This document shows, one piece after another, positions 9,266 to 18,098 of a stretch of 64,000 bases of DNA (positions are counted from its first letter, which is position 1; each line of letters starts with the position of its first letter). Location of the stretch: assembly GCA_029261165.1 (NCBI GenBank), contig JAJDBV010000037.1, positions 1-64,000 of the forward strand, read 5' to 3'. The position numbers and the translations under genes are program-made. Origin of the DNA: Nitrospirota bacterium. Lineage in GTDB: Bacteria; Nitrospirota; Nitrospiria; SBBL01; JAADHI01. The notes under the pieces were generated by a model that worked only from the letters and a program-made list of their open reading frames with translations, was not told the DNA's origin and made no database searches.

Positions 9266-9330
9266 ATCGTTATAAAAGATTCCCTCTCGTAAATCGTGGT
9301 ACTATTTGCCAGAGATGTAGTGTATCCTGA

Positions 9331-9807
9331 ATGATCATCATGGTGGATTTTCTCGGGGGATCTGTCATTCGAAAGAATCAGCAGAAAAAAAGGGTAATCA
9401 CCCTTCGTTTTGTCGTTCTCTCCCTCGTGATTTTATTATCCGCCCCTGCCCATCCCAACGATTCCCCTGTACAAGACGTCAAGTCTGTCATACAACAACA
9501 GCTTGCGGCTTTCAATGCTGACGACTATGATGTCGCATATCAGTATGCTTCAAGAGACATTCAGTCGGTATTCTCGCGTTCAGAATTTGAAATGATGGTC
9601 CGCACCGGCTTTCCACAAATCGCAAATTCACGCAGGACGTCGTTCGAAAAGATTGACCTGTCCAATGACGGAACCCATGCTGAAGCCATTGTCCATGTGA
9701 CCGGAATGAATCATGTCACTGTAATCGTCCAATATAGACTGGTACGGGAAAAGGGAGGATGGAAGAACAATGGGGTCGTCATCCTGGAGCAGATCACACC
9801 GATATAA
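9331..9807 (+). CDS. Exported DUF4864-type protein
   Basis: The 158-residue protein has an N-terminal hydrophobic segment (about residues 26-42, RFVVLSLVILLSAP) that looks like a signal peptide or anchor. The mature part (IQQQLAAFNADDYDVAYQYA, MVRTGFPQI, then VQYRLVREKGGWKNNGVVIL) fits the DUF4864 family with an NTF2-like fold. Function is unknown. An in-frame ATG a few codons downstream (position 9340) is an alternative start. It is a single gene, with the next gene on the opposite strand. Confidence 0.7.
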   Translation: MIIMVDFLGGSVIRKNQQKKRVITLRFVVLSLVILLSAPAHPNDSPVQDVKSVIQQQLAAFNADDYDVAYQYASRDIQSVFSRSEFEMMVRTGFPQIANSRRTSFEKIDLSNDGTHAEAIVHVTGMNHVTVIVQYRLVREKGGWKNNGVVILEQITPI

Positions 9808-9893
9808 GATAATCGAAAAGCCCGCCGGGATGTTTATTGAGGTCTGTCACGGATGAGAGTCAGCACTCTTCTCATGGGGGATCTCTTTTTTGC

Positions 9894-10274
9894 TCAAGAG
9901 GTTTTTCCCATCTCAACAAGGACGAGCCGGTTGCCGTCGGGATCATAGACAGAGGAAAAGTCCGCCCCGCCAGGTGCATGCGCAATCTTTGTGCTCTCAA
10001 GTCCTTCGCTTTTCAAATTGCGCACAACTTCGCCCAGGTTTTGAACCCGGAGCATCATTACAAAACCATTCTTAGAGGTCCTCTCTGTTTGACCCATGGA
10101 CTCATCCTTCGATACTTGATGAAGCCCCAAAACGGTCCCTCCCGGCAAAGCCAACTCTGAATAGGACGGAACTTTCATCGTGGGTTTCAGTCCGAGTTTG
10201 GCGTAAAAAGTAAGGGCAATATCCATATCGCCGACATCGGCCTTCACCCAGGAATCAGTAATGTTGATCGCCAT
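9894..10274 (-). CDS. VOC family (glyoxalase-like) protein
   Basis: The 126-residue protein has the paired beta-alpha-beta pattern of the VOC superfamily. MDIALTFYAKLGLKPTM forms the first half, and NGFVMMLRVQNLGEVVRNLK followed by SSVYDPDGNRLVLVEM forms the second. Members are often metal-dependent lyases, dioxygenases or drug-binding proteins, and the substrate cannot be read from sequence. It is unrelated in detail to the decayed VOC gene at the window start. Confidence 0.85.
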   Translation of the reverse strand: MAINITDSWVKADVGDMDIALTFYAKLGLKPTMKVPSYSELALPGGTVLGLHQVSKDESMGQTERTSKNGFVMMLRVQNLGEVVRNLKSEGLESTKIAHAPGGADFSSVYDPDGNRLVLVEMGKTS

Positions 10275-10355
10275 ATTTTCTCCTTATTGTCTTGAGCTTA
10301 AACGACATTTCCAAGCCTCTTATATTTGGAAGACCACATTCCGGCAGGAAGGGAA

Positions 10356-11531
10356 TTACTGAAATAAAACAAAGCCGCGTGCGGGATCATGCCCTTTGGG
10401 ACCACCGGTCCCGAGCTGTCCGCTGTCATTGGCCCCCCAGCATTCGATCTTCCTTTCCGAATCAAGCACACAAGTATGAAATGCCCCGGCACTGACCGCA
10501 ACCGCAGAGGTCAACCCAGGCACCACCACCCAACCTCCTTTTCCGGAGAGGTCGGTGACGCCGATCTGTCCGTTGACGTGTCGTCCCCAGCATTTTAACC
10601 GGCCTTCTTTAAGAAGGGCACAACTGTGAAACGCCCCGGCGGTCACTGCCACGGCATCTGTGATATCAGGGATTCTCACCGGGCTATGGGAATTTCCAGG
10701 GGCTTCTGTTCCAATCTGTCCATCGTTATTTTCACCCCAACACCAGATTGACCCATCCGAGACCAGTGCGCAGGAATGTTCTCCTCCGGCGGCGACGGCG
10801 GTAACTTTTTCAAGTCCTGAGACCACCGAGGGTTCGCCAGTGGTGCTGAAGATGCCCCTCCCGAGCTGGCCTTTGTCGTTGCCTCCCCAGCAGGCGACTC
10901 GGCCGACCTGAAGGAGGACACACGTGTGACTCCCGCCGGCAGAGACTCCTCTGGCCTTGGTAATCTTCGGCACCGTGACCGGTATGGAAGAGGTGGCGGG
11001 CACAGTTCCTGTTCCAAGCTGACCATCCTGGTTCCCACCCCAACATCGAACCGTTCCGCCCAAAAAAACAGCACAAGTATGACGCGACCCTGCCGCGATG
11101 TCGATGGCATTGTCGATCTGTGCGATTTCTTTTGGGTGTGATCGGCCTGAAAAAGGACCCTCCCCGATTTGACTGCTGTCGTTGATCCCCCAGCAACTCA
11201 CTTTTCTACTGAGTAAAAGAACGCAGGTGTGAAACCCACCCGTCGAAACCACGCTCACTGAAGTGATTTTCGAGACGCCCTGTGGGAGAAGCGCCCCTTT
11301 AAAGTTCTCATTCCCCAGTTGGCCGTTTCCATTTCTTCCCCAGCATTTTAGCGTGTTGTCAGAAAAGAGGCTGCAGGTATGGTAGGCCCCTGCGGCAATC
11401 TGAACCGGATAGGCTTCCTTGTCTTTCTGTTCTGACGTTAAAACGAAAATGCCCCACCCAGTGAATACGATCAAAAAACATCCGAGAAGTATGCAGCTTT
11501 TCCTGACCGGATTTTCACGAAACCAATGCAT
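10356..11531 (-). CDS. Membrane-anchored RCC1-repeat protein
   Basis: After a short basic start, residues of about 10-35 form one transmembrane or signal segment (SCILLGCFLIVFTGWGIFVL). The rest is seven RCC1-type repeats, each with the signature AGxxHTC(V/A)L followed by xCWGxNxxGQ(L/I)G; one reads VSAGGSHTCVLL and VACWGGNDKGQLG. Seven such units make a seven-bladed propeller, probably facing the periplasm. Each blade has two cysteines in fixed positions, suggesting disulfides. An upstream ATG at 11579 exists, but the ATG at 11531 follows a GAGG motif at good spacing. Bacterial RCC1-like proteins have no common assigned function. Confidence 0.85.
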   Translation of the reverse strand: MHWFRENPVRKSCILLGCFLIVFTGWGIFVLTSEQKDKEAYPVQIAAGAYHTCSLFSDNTLKCWGRNGNGQLGNENFKGALLPQGVSKITSVSVVSTGGFHTCVLLLSRKVSCWGINDSSQIGEGPFSGRSHPKEIAQIDNAIDIAAGSRHTCAVFLGGTVRCWGGNQDGQLGTGTVPATSSIPVTVPKITKARGVSAGGSHTCVLLQVGRVACWGGNDKGQLGRGIFSTTGEPSVVSGLEKVTAVAAGGEHSCALVSDGSIWCWGENNDGQIGTEAPGNSHSPVRIPDITDAVAVTAGAFHSCALLKEGRLKCWGRHVNGQIGVTDLSGKGGWVVVPGLTSAVAVSAGAFHTCVLDSERKIECWGANDSGQLGTGGPKGHDPARGFVLFQ

Positions 11532-11691
11532 GCTCATCGCCTCGTTGATCTGGTGATACTTTACTCTGAACAAGTACATACCACAATATGGTTTTTTGGG
11601 AAGGGGTCAGATCTAAGAACACACCATTCCTGAAAAGTGGTATATTTTAACGAGTGTTCCCCAATGATGATAAATAACTAAGAGGACAAAT

Positions 11692-12255
11692 ATGAATCGT
11701 AAATTGGTCGCCATTTGCTTCGTCCTGATCTTCACGCTTGGAGGATGTGCTACGACGGGTGAAAAAACCTTGTCAAAAAAACAGCAGTCTATTCTCACAA
11801 TGAAAAATGAGGTCCTCACGGATCTCTTTAAATTCAAGCCGGACGTAAGATCGCAAATTAAAAGTGCTCCGGGTTATGCCGTCTTCAGCAACGTGAACGT
11901 CAATATCATCTTTGCCAGTTTTGGAGGTGGAAAGGGTGTCGTTAAAAATAATAAGACCGGGAAGCACACCTTTATGAGAATGGCCGAAGTGGGTCTCGGC
12001 CTGGGCATGGGTGTGAAAGATTTTCGTGTGGTATTCGTCTTCCACAGTGCTGCCAGCATGAACCGCTTTGTAGAGCATGGCTGGGCTTTCGGCGTTCAAG
12101 CGGATGCAGCGGCCAAGGCGAGCGACAAAGGAGCAGCTATTGGAGGTGAAGCAACTATTGATAACATTACGATCTATCAGTTGACAGAGAGCGGTCTGGC
12201 CCTCCAAGCCACGGTGAAAGGCACGAAATACTGGAAAGATGATTCCCTAAACTAA
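11692..12255 (+). CDS. SYLF-domain lipoprotein
   Basis: The 187-residue protein starts with a lipoprotein signal ending LGGC (Cys at residue 22). The mature part matches the SYLF (YSC84-like, lipid-binding) domain: SAPGYAVFSNVNVNI, SFGGGKGVVKNN, MAEVGLGLGMGVKDFR and FVFHSAASMNRFVEHGWAFG. Bacterial members are outer-membrane or periplasmic proteins with proposed lipid or phosphoinositide affinity. A Shine-Dalgarno (AGAGGAC) precedes the ATG. It is monocistronic. Confidence 0.85.
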   Translation: MNRKLVAICFVLIFTLGGCATTGEKTLSKKQQSILTMKNEVLTDLFKFKPDVRSQIKSAPGYAVFSNVNVNIIFASFGGGKGVVKNNKTGKHTFMRMAEVGLGLGMGVKDFRVVFVFHSAASMNRFVEHGWAFGVQADAAAKASDKGAAIGGEATIDNITIYQLTESGLALQATVKGTKYWKDDSLN

Positions 12256-12523
12256 GGTCTACCGTTGAAACGCGCACTCTAGGAATCTATTTTATGCTTG
12301 CTTTCCCGGCTCCGGTTTGGTATGGTGGGATTTGGAAATATGCTCTCACGTAACAGATTCCCTGTTGCGCGTCCTCACGATCCCAAAGCGATTTCTAAAA
12401 AAACAAGCGGTACATCCCGGTATTGAGAGCGGGGATGTTCAAATTTATCCGCAATCTTTGCGGTCCTTTCTTTCCCACGCGTCCGGCGGGTAGAGAAGTG
12501 CAAAACCCCGGACGAGGAAAAAC

Positions 12524-13888
12524 ATGAAAGAAACGACTGGTACACCCGCGTCAAGTACGCACCCCAACCCATCGACCACGCAAACAGAGCCCCCGCTTCC
12601 GAAAGGCGCCTTTGGCACCTTAATCCCAGAGCTTCAACGGGCGGTCTCCGCTGAGAAATACCACACCCCTACACCCATTCAGGAGCAGAGTATTCCGCAC
12701 CTGCTTGAAGGAAGAGACCTTCTGGGCAGCGCCCAGACCGGCACAGGAAAAACCGCCGCCTTTACCCTGCCACTCCTGCAGCGGCTTTCCAGCAAGACCC
12801 GACGGCCCCGGAGAGGTACCCCCAGGGCGCTCATTCTCGCCCCGACCAGAGAACTTGCAGCACAGATCGGGGATAGCCTCCGAACTTATGGACGGTTTCT
12901 ACGCCTGCGCCATACCGTGGTCTTCGGCGGGGTCAACCAAACCCCTCAGGTCCAGACGCTGAACCGCGGGGTCGATATGCTCGTGGCCACACCGGGCCGA
13001 TTATTGGATCTGATGCAGCAGGGATTCATTCATCTGAACGAAGTGGAAGTCTTTATTCTTGACGAGGTAGACCGGATGTTGGACATGGGTTTCATTCCCG
13101 ATATCAAGCGTATCCTGTCCCATATCCCCGCTGAGCGGCAGACTCTGTTTTTCTCAGCCACTATGGCTCCGAGAATGTTGGAATTGGCCCACACCATGGT
13201 CAAAAACCCGGTGCGCATCACCATCACGCCAGACAAACCCGCGGTAGAAAGGATCGAACAGAAGGTCCTCTTCGTGGGTAAAAAGAACAAAGACGCGCTC
13301 CTGGTCTCCCTCTTAAACACTCCAAAGATTAATAAGGCCATCATCTTCACACAGATGAAACACGTCGCCAACCGTGTGGTCACCAAATTGTCCACTGCAG
13401 GCATTCGCGGTACCGCCATCCACGGTAACAAGAGCCAGGCCGCCCGTACGAAGGCGCTGGACGATTTCAAACGGGGTCGCTCCCGAGTACTGGTCGCCAC
13501 CGATGTTGCGGCACGGGGATTGGATGTCGACGACATCACGCATGTGATCAACTATGACCTTCCTGTAGAGGCCGAGACTTACGTACACCGCATCGGACGC
13601 ACCGCCCGCGCCGGCGCAAATGGCGAGGCCATTTCGTTCTGCTGCGCTGAGGACAGGGCCAACCTTCGGGACATCGAACGCCTATTGGGCAAACCGGTTC
13701 CCGCCGAGATGGAACATGCCTATCATTGCGATGTGGCTTTCCGGTCCAGGCAACCTGCCCCAAAACCTTTTAACCGAAGGAATGACGCTGGACGGCGGAC
13801 GGGACGCTCACTCGGACGCTCACCCGGGCGCTCACAGGGCAGCTATTCCTGGTCAGATAGCCGAAACCGTAACGGTGGAAATCGCTGA
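12524..13888 (+). CDS. rhlE: DEAD-box RNA helicase, RhlE-like
   Basis: The 454-residue ATP-dependent RNA helicase carries AQTGTGKTAAF (motif I), PTRELAAQI (Ia), TPGRLLDL, DEVDRMLDMGF (II), FFSATM (III), IIFTQMKHV (IV), VATDVAARGLDVDD (V) and HRIGRTARAG (VI). Motif II reads DEVD where nearly all relatives have DEAD. The C-terminus is a basic Arg/Gly/Ser-rich tail (about residues 415-454, with repeated GRS), probably for nonspecific RNA binding. RhlE proteins act in ribosome assembly and RNA turnover, often in the cold. GAGGAAAA lies just upstream of the ATG. A leader of about 150 bases or more without an ORF precedes it. Confidence 0.93.
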   Translation: MKETTGTPASSTHPNPSTTQTEPPLPKGAFGTLIPELQRAVSAEKYHTPTPIQEQSIPHLLEGRDLLGSAQTGTGKTAAFTLPLLQRLSSKTRRPRRGTPRALILAPTRELAAQIGDSLRTYGRFLRLRHTVVFGGVNQTPQVQTLNRGVDMLVATPGRLLDLMQQGFIHLNEVEVFILDEVDRMLDMGFIPDIKRILSHIPAERQTLFFSATMAPRMLELAHTMVKNPVRITITPDKPAVERIEQKVLFVGKKNKDALLVSLLNTPKINKAIIFTQMKHVANRVVTKLSTAGIRGTAIHGNKSQAARTKALDDFKRGRSRVLVATDVAARGLDVDDITHVINYDLPVEAETYVHRIGRTARAGANGEAISFCCAEDRANLRDIERLLGKPVPAEMEHAYHCDVAFRSRQPAPKPFNRRNDAGRRTGRSLGRSPGRSQGSYSWSDSRNRNGGNR

Positions 13889-13952
13889 GGAAATGCCAAA
13901 AAGGGTGTTGGGCCGAGGGTTCTTTTGAAGTCGGGAAGCGGGAGACCCGCGG

Positions 13953-14687
13953 TTACTTGATTAACAGGGGCTCTAAAATATCCCATATCTGCTCAACGAT
14001 GATCTCATACCCCTTTGCCGTCGGGTGGATACCGTCGGATTGGTTCAGGAGGGGCTCTGCGGCAACGCCTTCCAGAAAAAATGGGATGAGTGTAATCTGA
14101 TGATGTGCCGCTAAGTCTCGATAAATCTGCTCAAAGGCTTCGGTGTAGACCTTTCCATAGTTCCGAGGAATTTTCATTCCGGCCAGAACAACCTCAACCC
14201 CTTTTTCCTGCAACCTCTCAATGATCTTCGAGAGGTTTTTTTTTGCCTCATCAACATCGAGCCCTCGAAGTCCGTCGTTGGCGCCGAGTTCGAGGATGAC
14301 AAGGTCGGGCTGGTTGCGAAGAACCCAATTGACCCGCCTGAGACCGCCGGCCGTCGTGTCGCCGCTGACCCCCGCATTAATCACGCGATAGGAATAACGG
14401 TTTTTTTGAAGCCTCTTTTCCAGGATGGCCGGATATGCCTCGTCCGCCGGAAGTCCCAGACCAGCTGTCAAGCTGTCGCCAAAGGCCACGATGACCCGTT
14501 CTTTATTGATAGAGGCATCAGCACTTGAGAGCTCTTGGACGGCGCTCTTCCTCGCCTCCAAGTGGTGCCCGGGGATTCCGATAAAAAACAAAAGCACGGT
14601 GAAATATAATATATAGCCTTGGACCGTTCTCGATTTTTTCCTCAAGCTCAGACTCCATAATACAGATTTCAAGTGTAGCGTATTCAT
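13953..14687 (-). CDS. GDSL/SGNH arylesterase (TesA-like), secreted
   Basis: The 244-residue protein has a hydrophobic N-terminal segment (GYILYFTVLLFFIGIPG, residues of about 24-40), then the SGNH blocks: VAFGDSLTAGLGL (catalytic Ser), NAGVSGDTTAGG (Gly), LELGANDGLRG (Asn) and SDGIHPTAKGY (Asp-His). This matches TesA-type multifunctional esterase/lysophospholipase/thioesterase. It probably acts in the periplasm on acyl esters or lysolipids. It lies tail to tail with the rhlE gene, and a dispersed repeat copy lies just upstream of its start. Confidence 0.92.
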   Translation of the reverse strand: MNTLHLKSVLWSLSLRKKSRTVQGYILYFTVLLFFIGIPGHHLEARKSAVQELSSADASINKERVIVAFGDSLTAGLGLPADEAYPAILEKRLQKNRYSYRVINAGVSGDTTAGGLRRVNWVLRNQPDLVILELGANDGLRGLDVDEAKKNLSKIIERLQEKGVEVVLAGMKIPRNYGKVYTEAFEQIYRDLAAHHQITLIPFFLEGVAAEPLLNQSDGIHPTAKGYEIIVEQIWDILEPLLIK

Positions 14688-14702
14688 AAACCCACTTCAA
14701 TC

Positions 14703-14803
14703 GTCGATTCGCCTTCGGATACTGCCTTATCGGTCCGAGGGCTCCCCACCGTACGGGAGAGTACGCATCGGTCGCCCGTATGACCTCTGGTCTTGTCTTT
14801 CAG
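14703..14803 (+). repeat. Dispersed intergenic repeat, diverged partial copy A
   Basis: This stretch aligns with two better-conserved copies at 48955-49128 (inverted) and 55743-55916. Shared blocks in order are a CGATTC-x-CCT stretch, ACTGC-x-TTATCGG, a CTC-xx-CACC block and TGACCTCTGG-x-CTTGTC. The hairpin-forming ends seen in the other copies are not clear here, so this copy looks degenerate or truncated. Confidence 0.6.
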
Positions 14804-14849
14804 ACGTTTCCCTGGATCTGCAAGAGGGTTCTGGAAGATGTATTTTCCC

Positions 14850-14878
14850 GTGACAAGTTTTTTTTAGAGTGGTAAAAT
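14850..14878 (+). promoter_or_regulatory. Putative sigma-70 promoter of the SNF transporter gene
   Basis: GTGACA at 14850-14855 and TAAAAT at 14873-14878 are separated by 17 bases, 67 bases before the ATG of the transporter gene. The spacer includes a run of eight T. This is a pattern match only. Confidence 0.4.
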
Positions 14879-14944
14879 CCCAAAGAGGTGTCGAGTTCCG
14901 TCCATTCAAAGGTTACTTGAAACAATTGAAAGGGGTCATTCGGA

Positions 14945-16417
14945 ATGGCTAGAGCCAGGTGGTCTTCTCGGAGAATTTTTTTATTCGCGGCCATCGGAAG
15001 CGCGGTTGGGCTAGGAAACGTGTGGCGTTTCCCTTATCTGACCTACAAGTTCGGGGGTGGGGCTTTCCTTGTCCCTTACTTGATCGCCTTATTCTTTTTA
15101 GGGATTCCCTTACTTATTCTCGAGTTTTCACTGGGACAAAAACTGCAGAAAGGTGCGGTAGGTGCCTTCACGACGATTGATTCCAAATTTAGAGGAATCG
15201 GTTTTTGCGCCATATTCTCCGGGTTTATCGTCGTCATCTATTATGCTGCGGTCATGGCCTGGTCCCTGGTCTTCTTTTTGAATTCGTTCACGACAACGCT
15301 GCCCTGGAGCAAAGATGCCAAAGGTTTTTTCTTCAACGATGTGTTACAGATCTCTGATGGCATCGGGACGATGGGGGGTATCAATTGGCGGCTGTTCTTC
15401 GCCTTACTTGCCGTTTGGGTCATGATTTATTTCTCCGTCTGGAAGGGGGTTAAAAGCGTCGGTCAGATCGTTAAAGTTACCATGCCGCTACCGATTCTAC
15501 TCTTGTTTATTATTTTCTTGCGGGGGATTACTTTAGACGGAGCAATGCTGGGAATTTATCATTACCTGACGCCGGATTTCTCGGCCTTACTGAATACAGA
15601 AATCTGGCTGGCCGCCGCATCGCAAATCTTCTTTACCTTAAGCCTTGGGTTTGGAATTATGATCGCTTACGCCAGTTATAATGAGGAAGGGCAGGACATT
15701 ACAGGAGATGCATTAATCACCTCACTCGCCAATTCCGCGATCAGCTTATTCGCAGGTTTTGTCGTCTTTTCCATCCTGGGATATATGGCAACGGCCACGG
15801 GTGTCGGTGTCGAAGACGTCGTCGCCTCCGGGCCTGGACTCGCGTTTGTGGTTTTCCCGCAGGCCCTCTCCTTAATGCCGGGAGCCTGGTTCTTCGCGAT
15901 ATTATTCTTCGTGACGCTTCTTTCCCTGGGGATCGATAGCGCTTTTTCCCTGGTTGAAGCCGTGAATACCGTTTTTGCAGATAAGGCAAAAAAACCAATG
16001 TTAAAACAGATTTCTTTCTGTGTTTGTAGCGTTTGTTTCTTCCTGGGTATTCTCTTTACCACTCGGGCAGGCCTCTATTGGCTTGATCTGATCGACCATT
16101 TCATTACAAGTTTTGGCCTTGTCCTGGTGGGAATATTTGAATGTCTTGTCATTGGCTGGGTCTACGGAGCGGATCGTTTACGAGAATATATTAATCATGT
16201 CAGCCATCGGAAGTTGGGAAAGTGGTGGAGTCATGCCATCAGGTGGTTCATTCCAGGAGTCCTGGGAATACTTGTTGCTGTACAATTTGTAACAGAAATA
16301 AAAGGCAACTATGAGGGTTATCCTGACTGGGCGATTGGAATAGGATGGGCAACCGTGATTCTTCCCGTAATGATCGCAGTGGGTCTGGCGTTAAAACCAA
16401 AAGAAGCAAAAGCTTAA
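14945..16417 (+). CDS. Sodium-dependent transporter, SNF (NSS) family
   Basis: The 490-residue membrane protein starts with the NSS signature: GSAVGLGNVWRFPYLTYKFG, then GGAFLVPYLIALFFLGIPL and LEFSLGQ. About eleven to twelve hydrophobic segments follow. The family couples Na+ entry to uptake of amino acids or related solutes (LeuT fold). The glycine-rich unwound segment of TM1 is intact. The particular substrate cannot be predicted. A promoter-like sequence lies upstream. The downstream gene is 74 bases away and unrelated in sequence. Confidence 0.93.
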   Translation: MARARWSSRRIFLFAAIGSAVGLGNVWRFPYLTYKFGGGAFLVPYLIALFFLGIPLLILEFSLGQKLQKGAVGAFTTIDSKFRGIGFCAIFSGFIVVIYYAAVMAWSLVFFLNSFTTTLPWSKDAKGFFFNDVLQISDGIGTMGGINWRLFFALLAVWVMIYFSVWKGVKSVGQIVKVTMPLPILLLFIIFLRGITLDGAMLGIYHYLTPDFSALLNTEIWLAAASQIFFTLSLGFGIMIAYASYNEEGQDITGDALITSLANSAISLFAGFVVFSILGYMATATGVGVEDVVASGPGLAFVVFPQALSLMPGAWFFAILFFVTLLSLGIDSAFSLVEAVNTVFADKAKKPMLKQISFCVCSVCFFLGILFTTRAGLYWLDLIDHFITSFGLVLVGIFECLVIGWVYGADRLREYINHVSHRKLGKWWSHAIRWFIPGVLGILVAVQFVTEIKGNYEGYPDWAIGIGWATVILPVMIAVGLALKPKEAKA

Positions 16418-16491
16418 ATCCCAAGTGCCGCTCCTGTACGACGATATTTCGCTCTCCGTCTCAATCGATAATAATCTGTTAGGACAAGTCG

Positions 16492-17034
16492 ATGAAACGA
16501 CTTCTGTTTTCCTCAGTTATTTTGATGGTCTCCGTTCTTTATTTGCCCGCGGCCTTCGCGTTAAATCAAGAAGCGGAGGCGATCCTCGATATGCTCTATG
16601 AACAGGGAAGAGCTGCCAGCAAGGAAGAGCTAATGGGCATGTTGGTTGCGATCGCAAAGGATGAATCCCTTGAGAGAAAAAAGAAAGTCAAGGAGATGAA
16701 CTTTGTTATTCACCTGGCCGGGGGCCGTCTTTCAGAGGAGGAAAAACGGGTAGCCCGCCGAGCTGCCTTTAAAGCCGTCGACCGGGCAAGGGCAGAGGCC
16801 TTCTTAGCGCGTCATCCGGAAATTGACGATAAGAGAAGAAAGATAATCAGGGAGGGACGACTCGAGAAGGGAATGTCAAAAGAGGAGGTCATCGCCAGCC
16901 TCGGCTCACCTGAAGAAATCAAAAAAGTACTTAGAAGGTCCGAATTTGATGAGCGGTGGAATTATTACACCAAGAGACTTTTTATTTATTTCGGTGGTGG
17001 CAGGCTGCGCGCCTGGGCGGATTCCGGCAGTTGA
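16492..17034 (+). CDS. Exported protein with SmpA/BamE-like C-terminus
   Basis: The 180-residue protein has a signal peptide (MKRLLFSSVILMVSVLYLPA, cleavage near AFA). A charged helical middle region follows. The end (GRLEKGMSKEEVIASLGSPE, then RWNYYTKRLFIYFGGGRL) has the shape of a BamE/SmpA-like domain, in which a GMSxEEV-LG-P motif precedes a beta hairpin. Probably periplasmic; role unknown. Confidence 0.65.
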   Translation: MKRLLFSSVILMVSVLYLPAAFALNQEAEAILDMLYEQGRAASKEELMGMLVAIAKDESLERKKKVKEMNFVIHLAGGRLSEEEKRVARRAAFKAVDRARAEAFLARHPEIDDKRRKIIREGRLEKGMSKEEVIASLGSPEEIKKVLRRSEFDERWNYYTKRLFIYFGGGRLRAWADSGS

Positions 17035-17101
17035 ATGTTCCTTCTCATTGTGCTAAAACGGTGAAAAGAGGATTCTTGTCAAACGTCGTTGGGAGGAGAA
17101 C

Positions 17102-17494
17102 ATGACACCACTTGCCCTATTGATGCAGCGCGAACTAGAAGAAGTTTCTCCGAAAGCACGCCTTCGAGAGGCCGCTGTACAGATGCGGGAAAAAGCGGTG
17201 GGTTCCCTGCTGGTTTGCGAGGGGGAGGAAACGATTGGCATCTTGAGTGAAGGGGATCTTGTTCGAAAGGGGATGGCCTGCAATCTCGACTTAGACACAA
17301 CGTTGGTCGAATCGATTATGAGTACCCCGATTATCTCGATCGACATTGATGAGACCGCAAAAGAGGCCAATGACCTGATGGCCAATAAAGCAATACGCCA
17401 CCTTGCCATCACAGACAAGGGGAAGGTTGTCGGAATCATTTCTGTCAGAGATCTGCTGATCTGTTATAAGAACAGATATAAGAACAGAATGTAA
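17102..17494 (+). CDS. Stand-alone CBS-pair protein
   Basis: The 130-residue protein is almost entirely two CBS motifs: PKARLREAAVQMREKAVGSL with GILSEGDLVRKG, then MSTPIISIDIDETAKEANDL with AIRHLAITDKGKVVGIISVR. CBS pairs bind AMP, ATP or SAM and regulate partners. A clear GGGAGGAG ribosome-binding site precedes the ATG. It ends just upstream of a bidirectional terminator. Confidence 0.88.
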   Translation: MTPLALLMQRELEEVSPKARLREAAVQMREKAVGSLLVCEGEETIGILSEGDLVRKGMACNLDLDTTLVESIMSTPIISIDIDETAKEANDLMANKAIRHLAITDKGKVVGIISVRDLLICYKNRYKNRM

Positions 17495-17542
17495 TGGTGA
17501 TGCTTTATGGGTTGCGTAGCTGACGTGCAGCCCTTAGACAAT

Positions 17543-17582
17543 AAAAATGCCGGAAGACTTGTGCTCATCTTCCGGCATTTTT
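17543..17582. terminator. Bidirectional rho-independent terminator
   Basis: A perfect 15-base inverted repeat (17543-17557 with 17568-17582) with a 10-base loop is A-rich on one side and T-rich on the other. It sits between the plus-strand CBS gene and the minus-strand ferredoxin gene and can serve both. Confidence 0.85.
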
Positions 17583-17627
17583 GGTCTGGGTATTCCCAAG
17601 GGATGACCTTATTTCTTTGAAAACCTG

Positions 17628-17996
17628 CTAATTTCGAACGCCGCTCCAAACTTTCTCGGCATCGATTTCTTTGTCAGGATTCAACTCTATGGCTTTGGCC
17701 AGAAGAACCTCTGCTGTTTCCGCATAGGTCGGGTCAGAAATACAACAATCAGAAACCGGACAAACTGCAGCACACTGGGGTTCATCAAAATGGCCGACAC
17801 ATTCCGTACACCGCTCATAGGTGATGACATAGATGTTATCGCCGTCGACATGTGATAGCTGACCGTCCCCTTCTTCCCCGGTCAATTTGAGTCCTTCTGC
17901 CTCGCAATCGCCCTCGTTTTCGAAGATCGCTTCGTTGGGACATTCAGGCAGGCAGGCCGCGCAGGCGATACACTCATCGGTGATCAATAGTGCCAT
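17628..17996 (-). CDS. 2[4Fe-4S] ferredoxin with long inter-cluster insert
   Basis: The 122-residue protein has CIACAACLPECP near the start and CTECVGHFDEPQCAAVCP later. The eight-residue spacing inside the second motif is typical of Alvin/YfhL-type ferredoxins with very low-potential clusters. Between the motifs is an acidic insert of about 35-40 residues, and a C-terminal tail of about 30 residues follows, so it is longer than typical YfhL (about 85 residues). It is the last gene on the strand after bcp, 102 bases downstream, and is followed by the shared terminator. It is a plausible electron carrier for nearby reductases. Confidence 0.88.
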   Translation of the reverse strand: MALLITDECIACAACLPECPNEAIFENEGDCEAEGLKLTGEEGDGQLSHVDGDNIYVITYERCTECVGHFDEPQCAAVCPVSDCCISDPTYAETAEVLLAKAIELNPDKEIDAEKVWSGVRN

Positions 17997-18098
17997 ATTT
18001 GATTCCCCTCCCCAGTAATGTAAAAAGTAGTAAGCTTCGAGCTCAAGTTTTCAAAATATATCATGGCATTTCTCGGCGTGTCAATTATTTTTGTCGCT

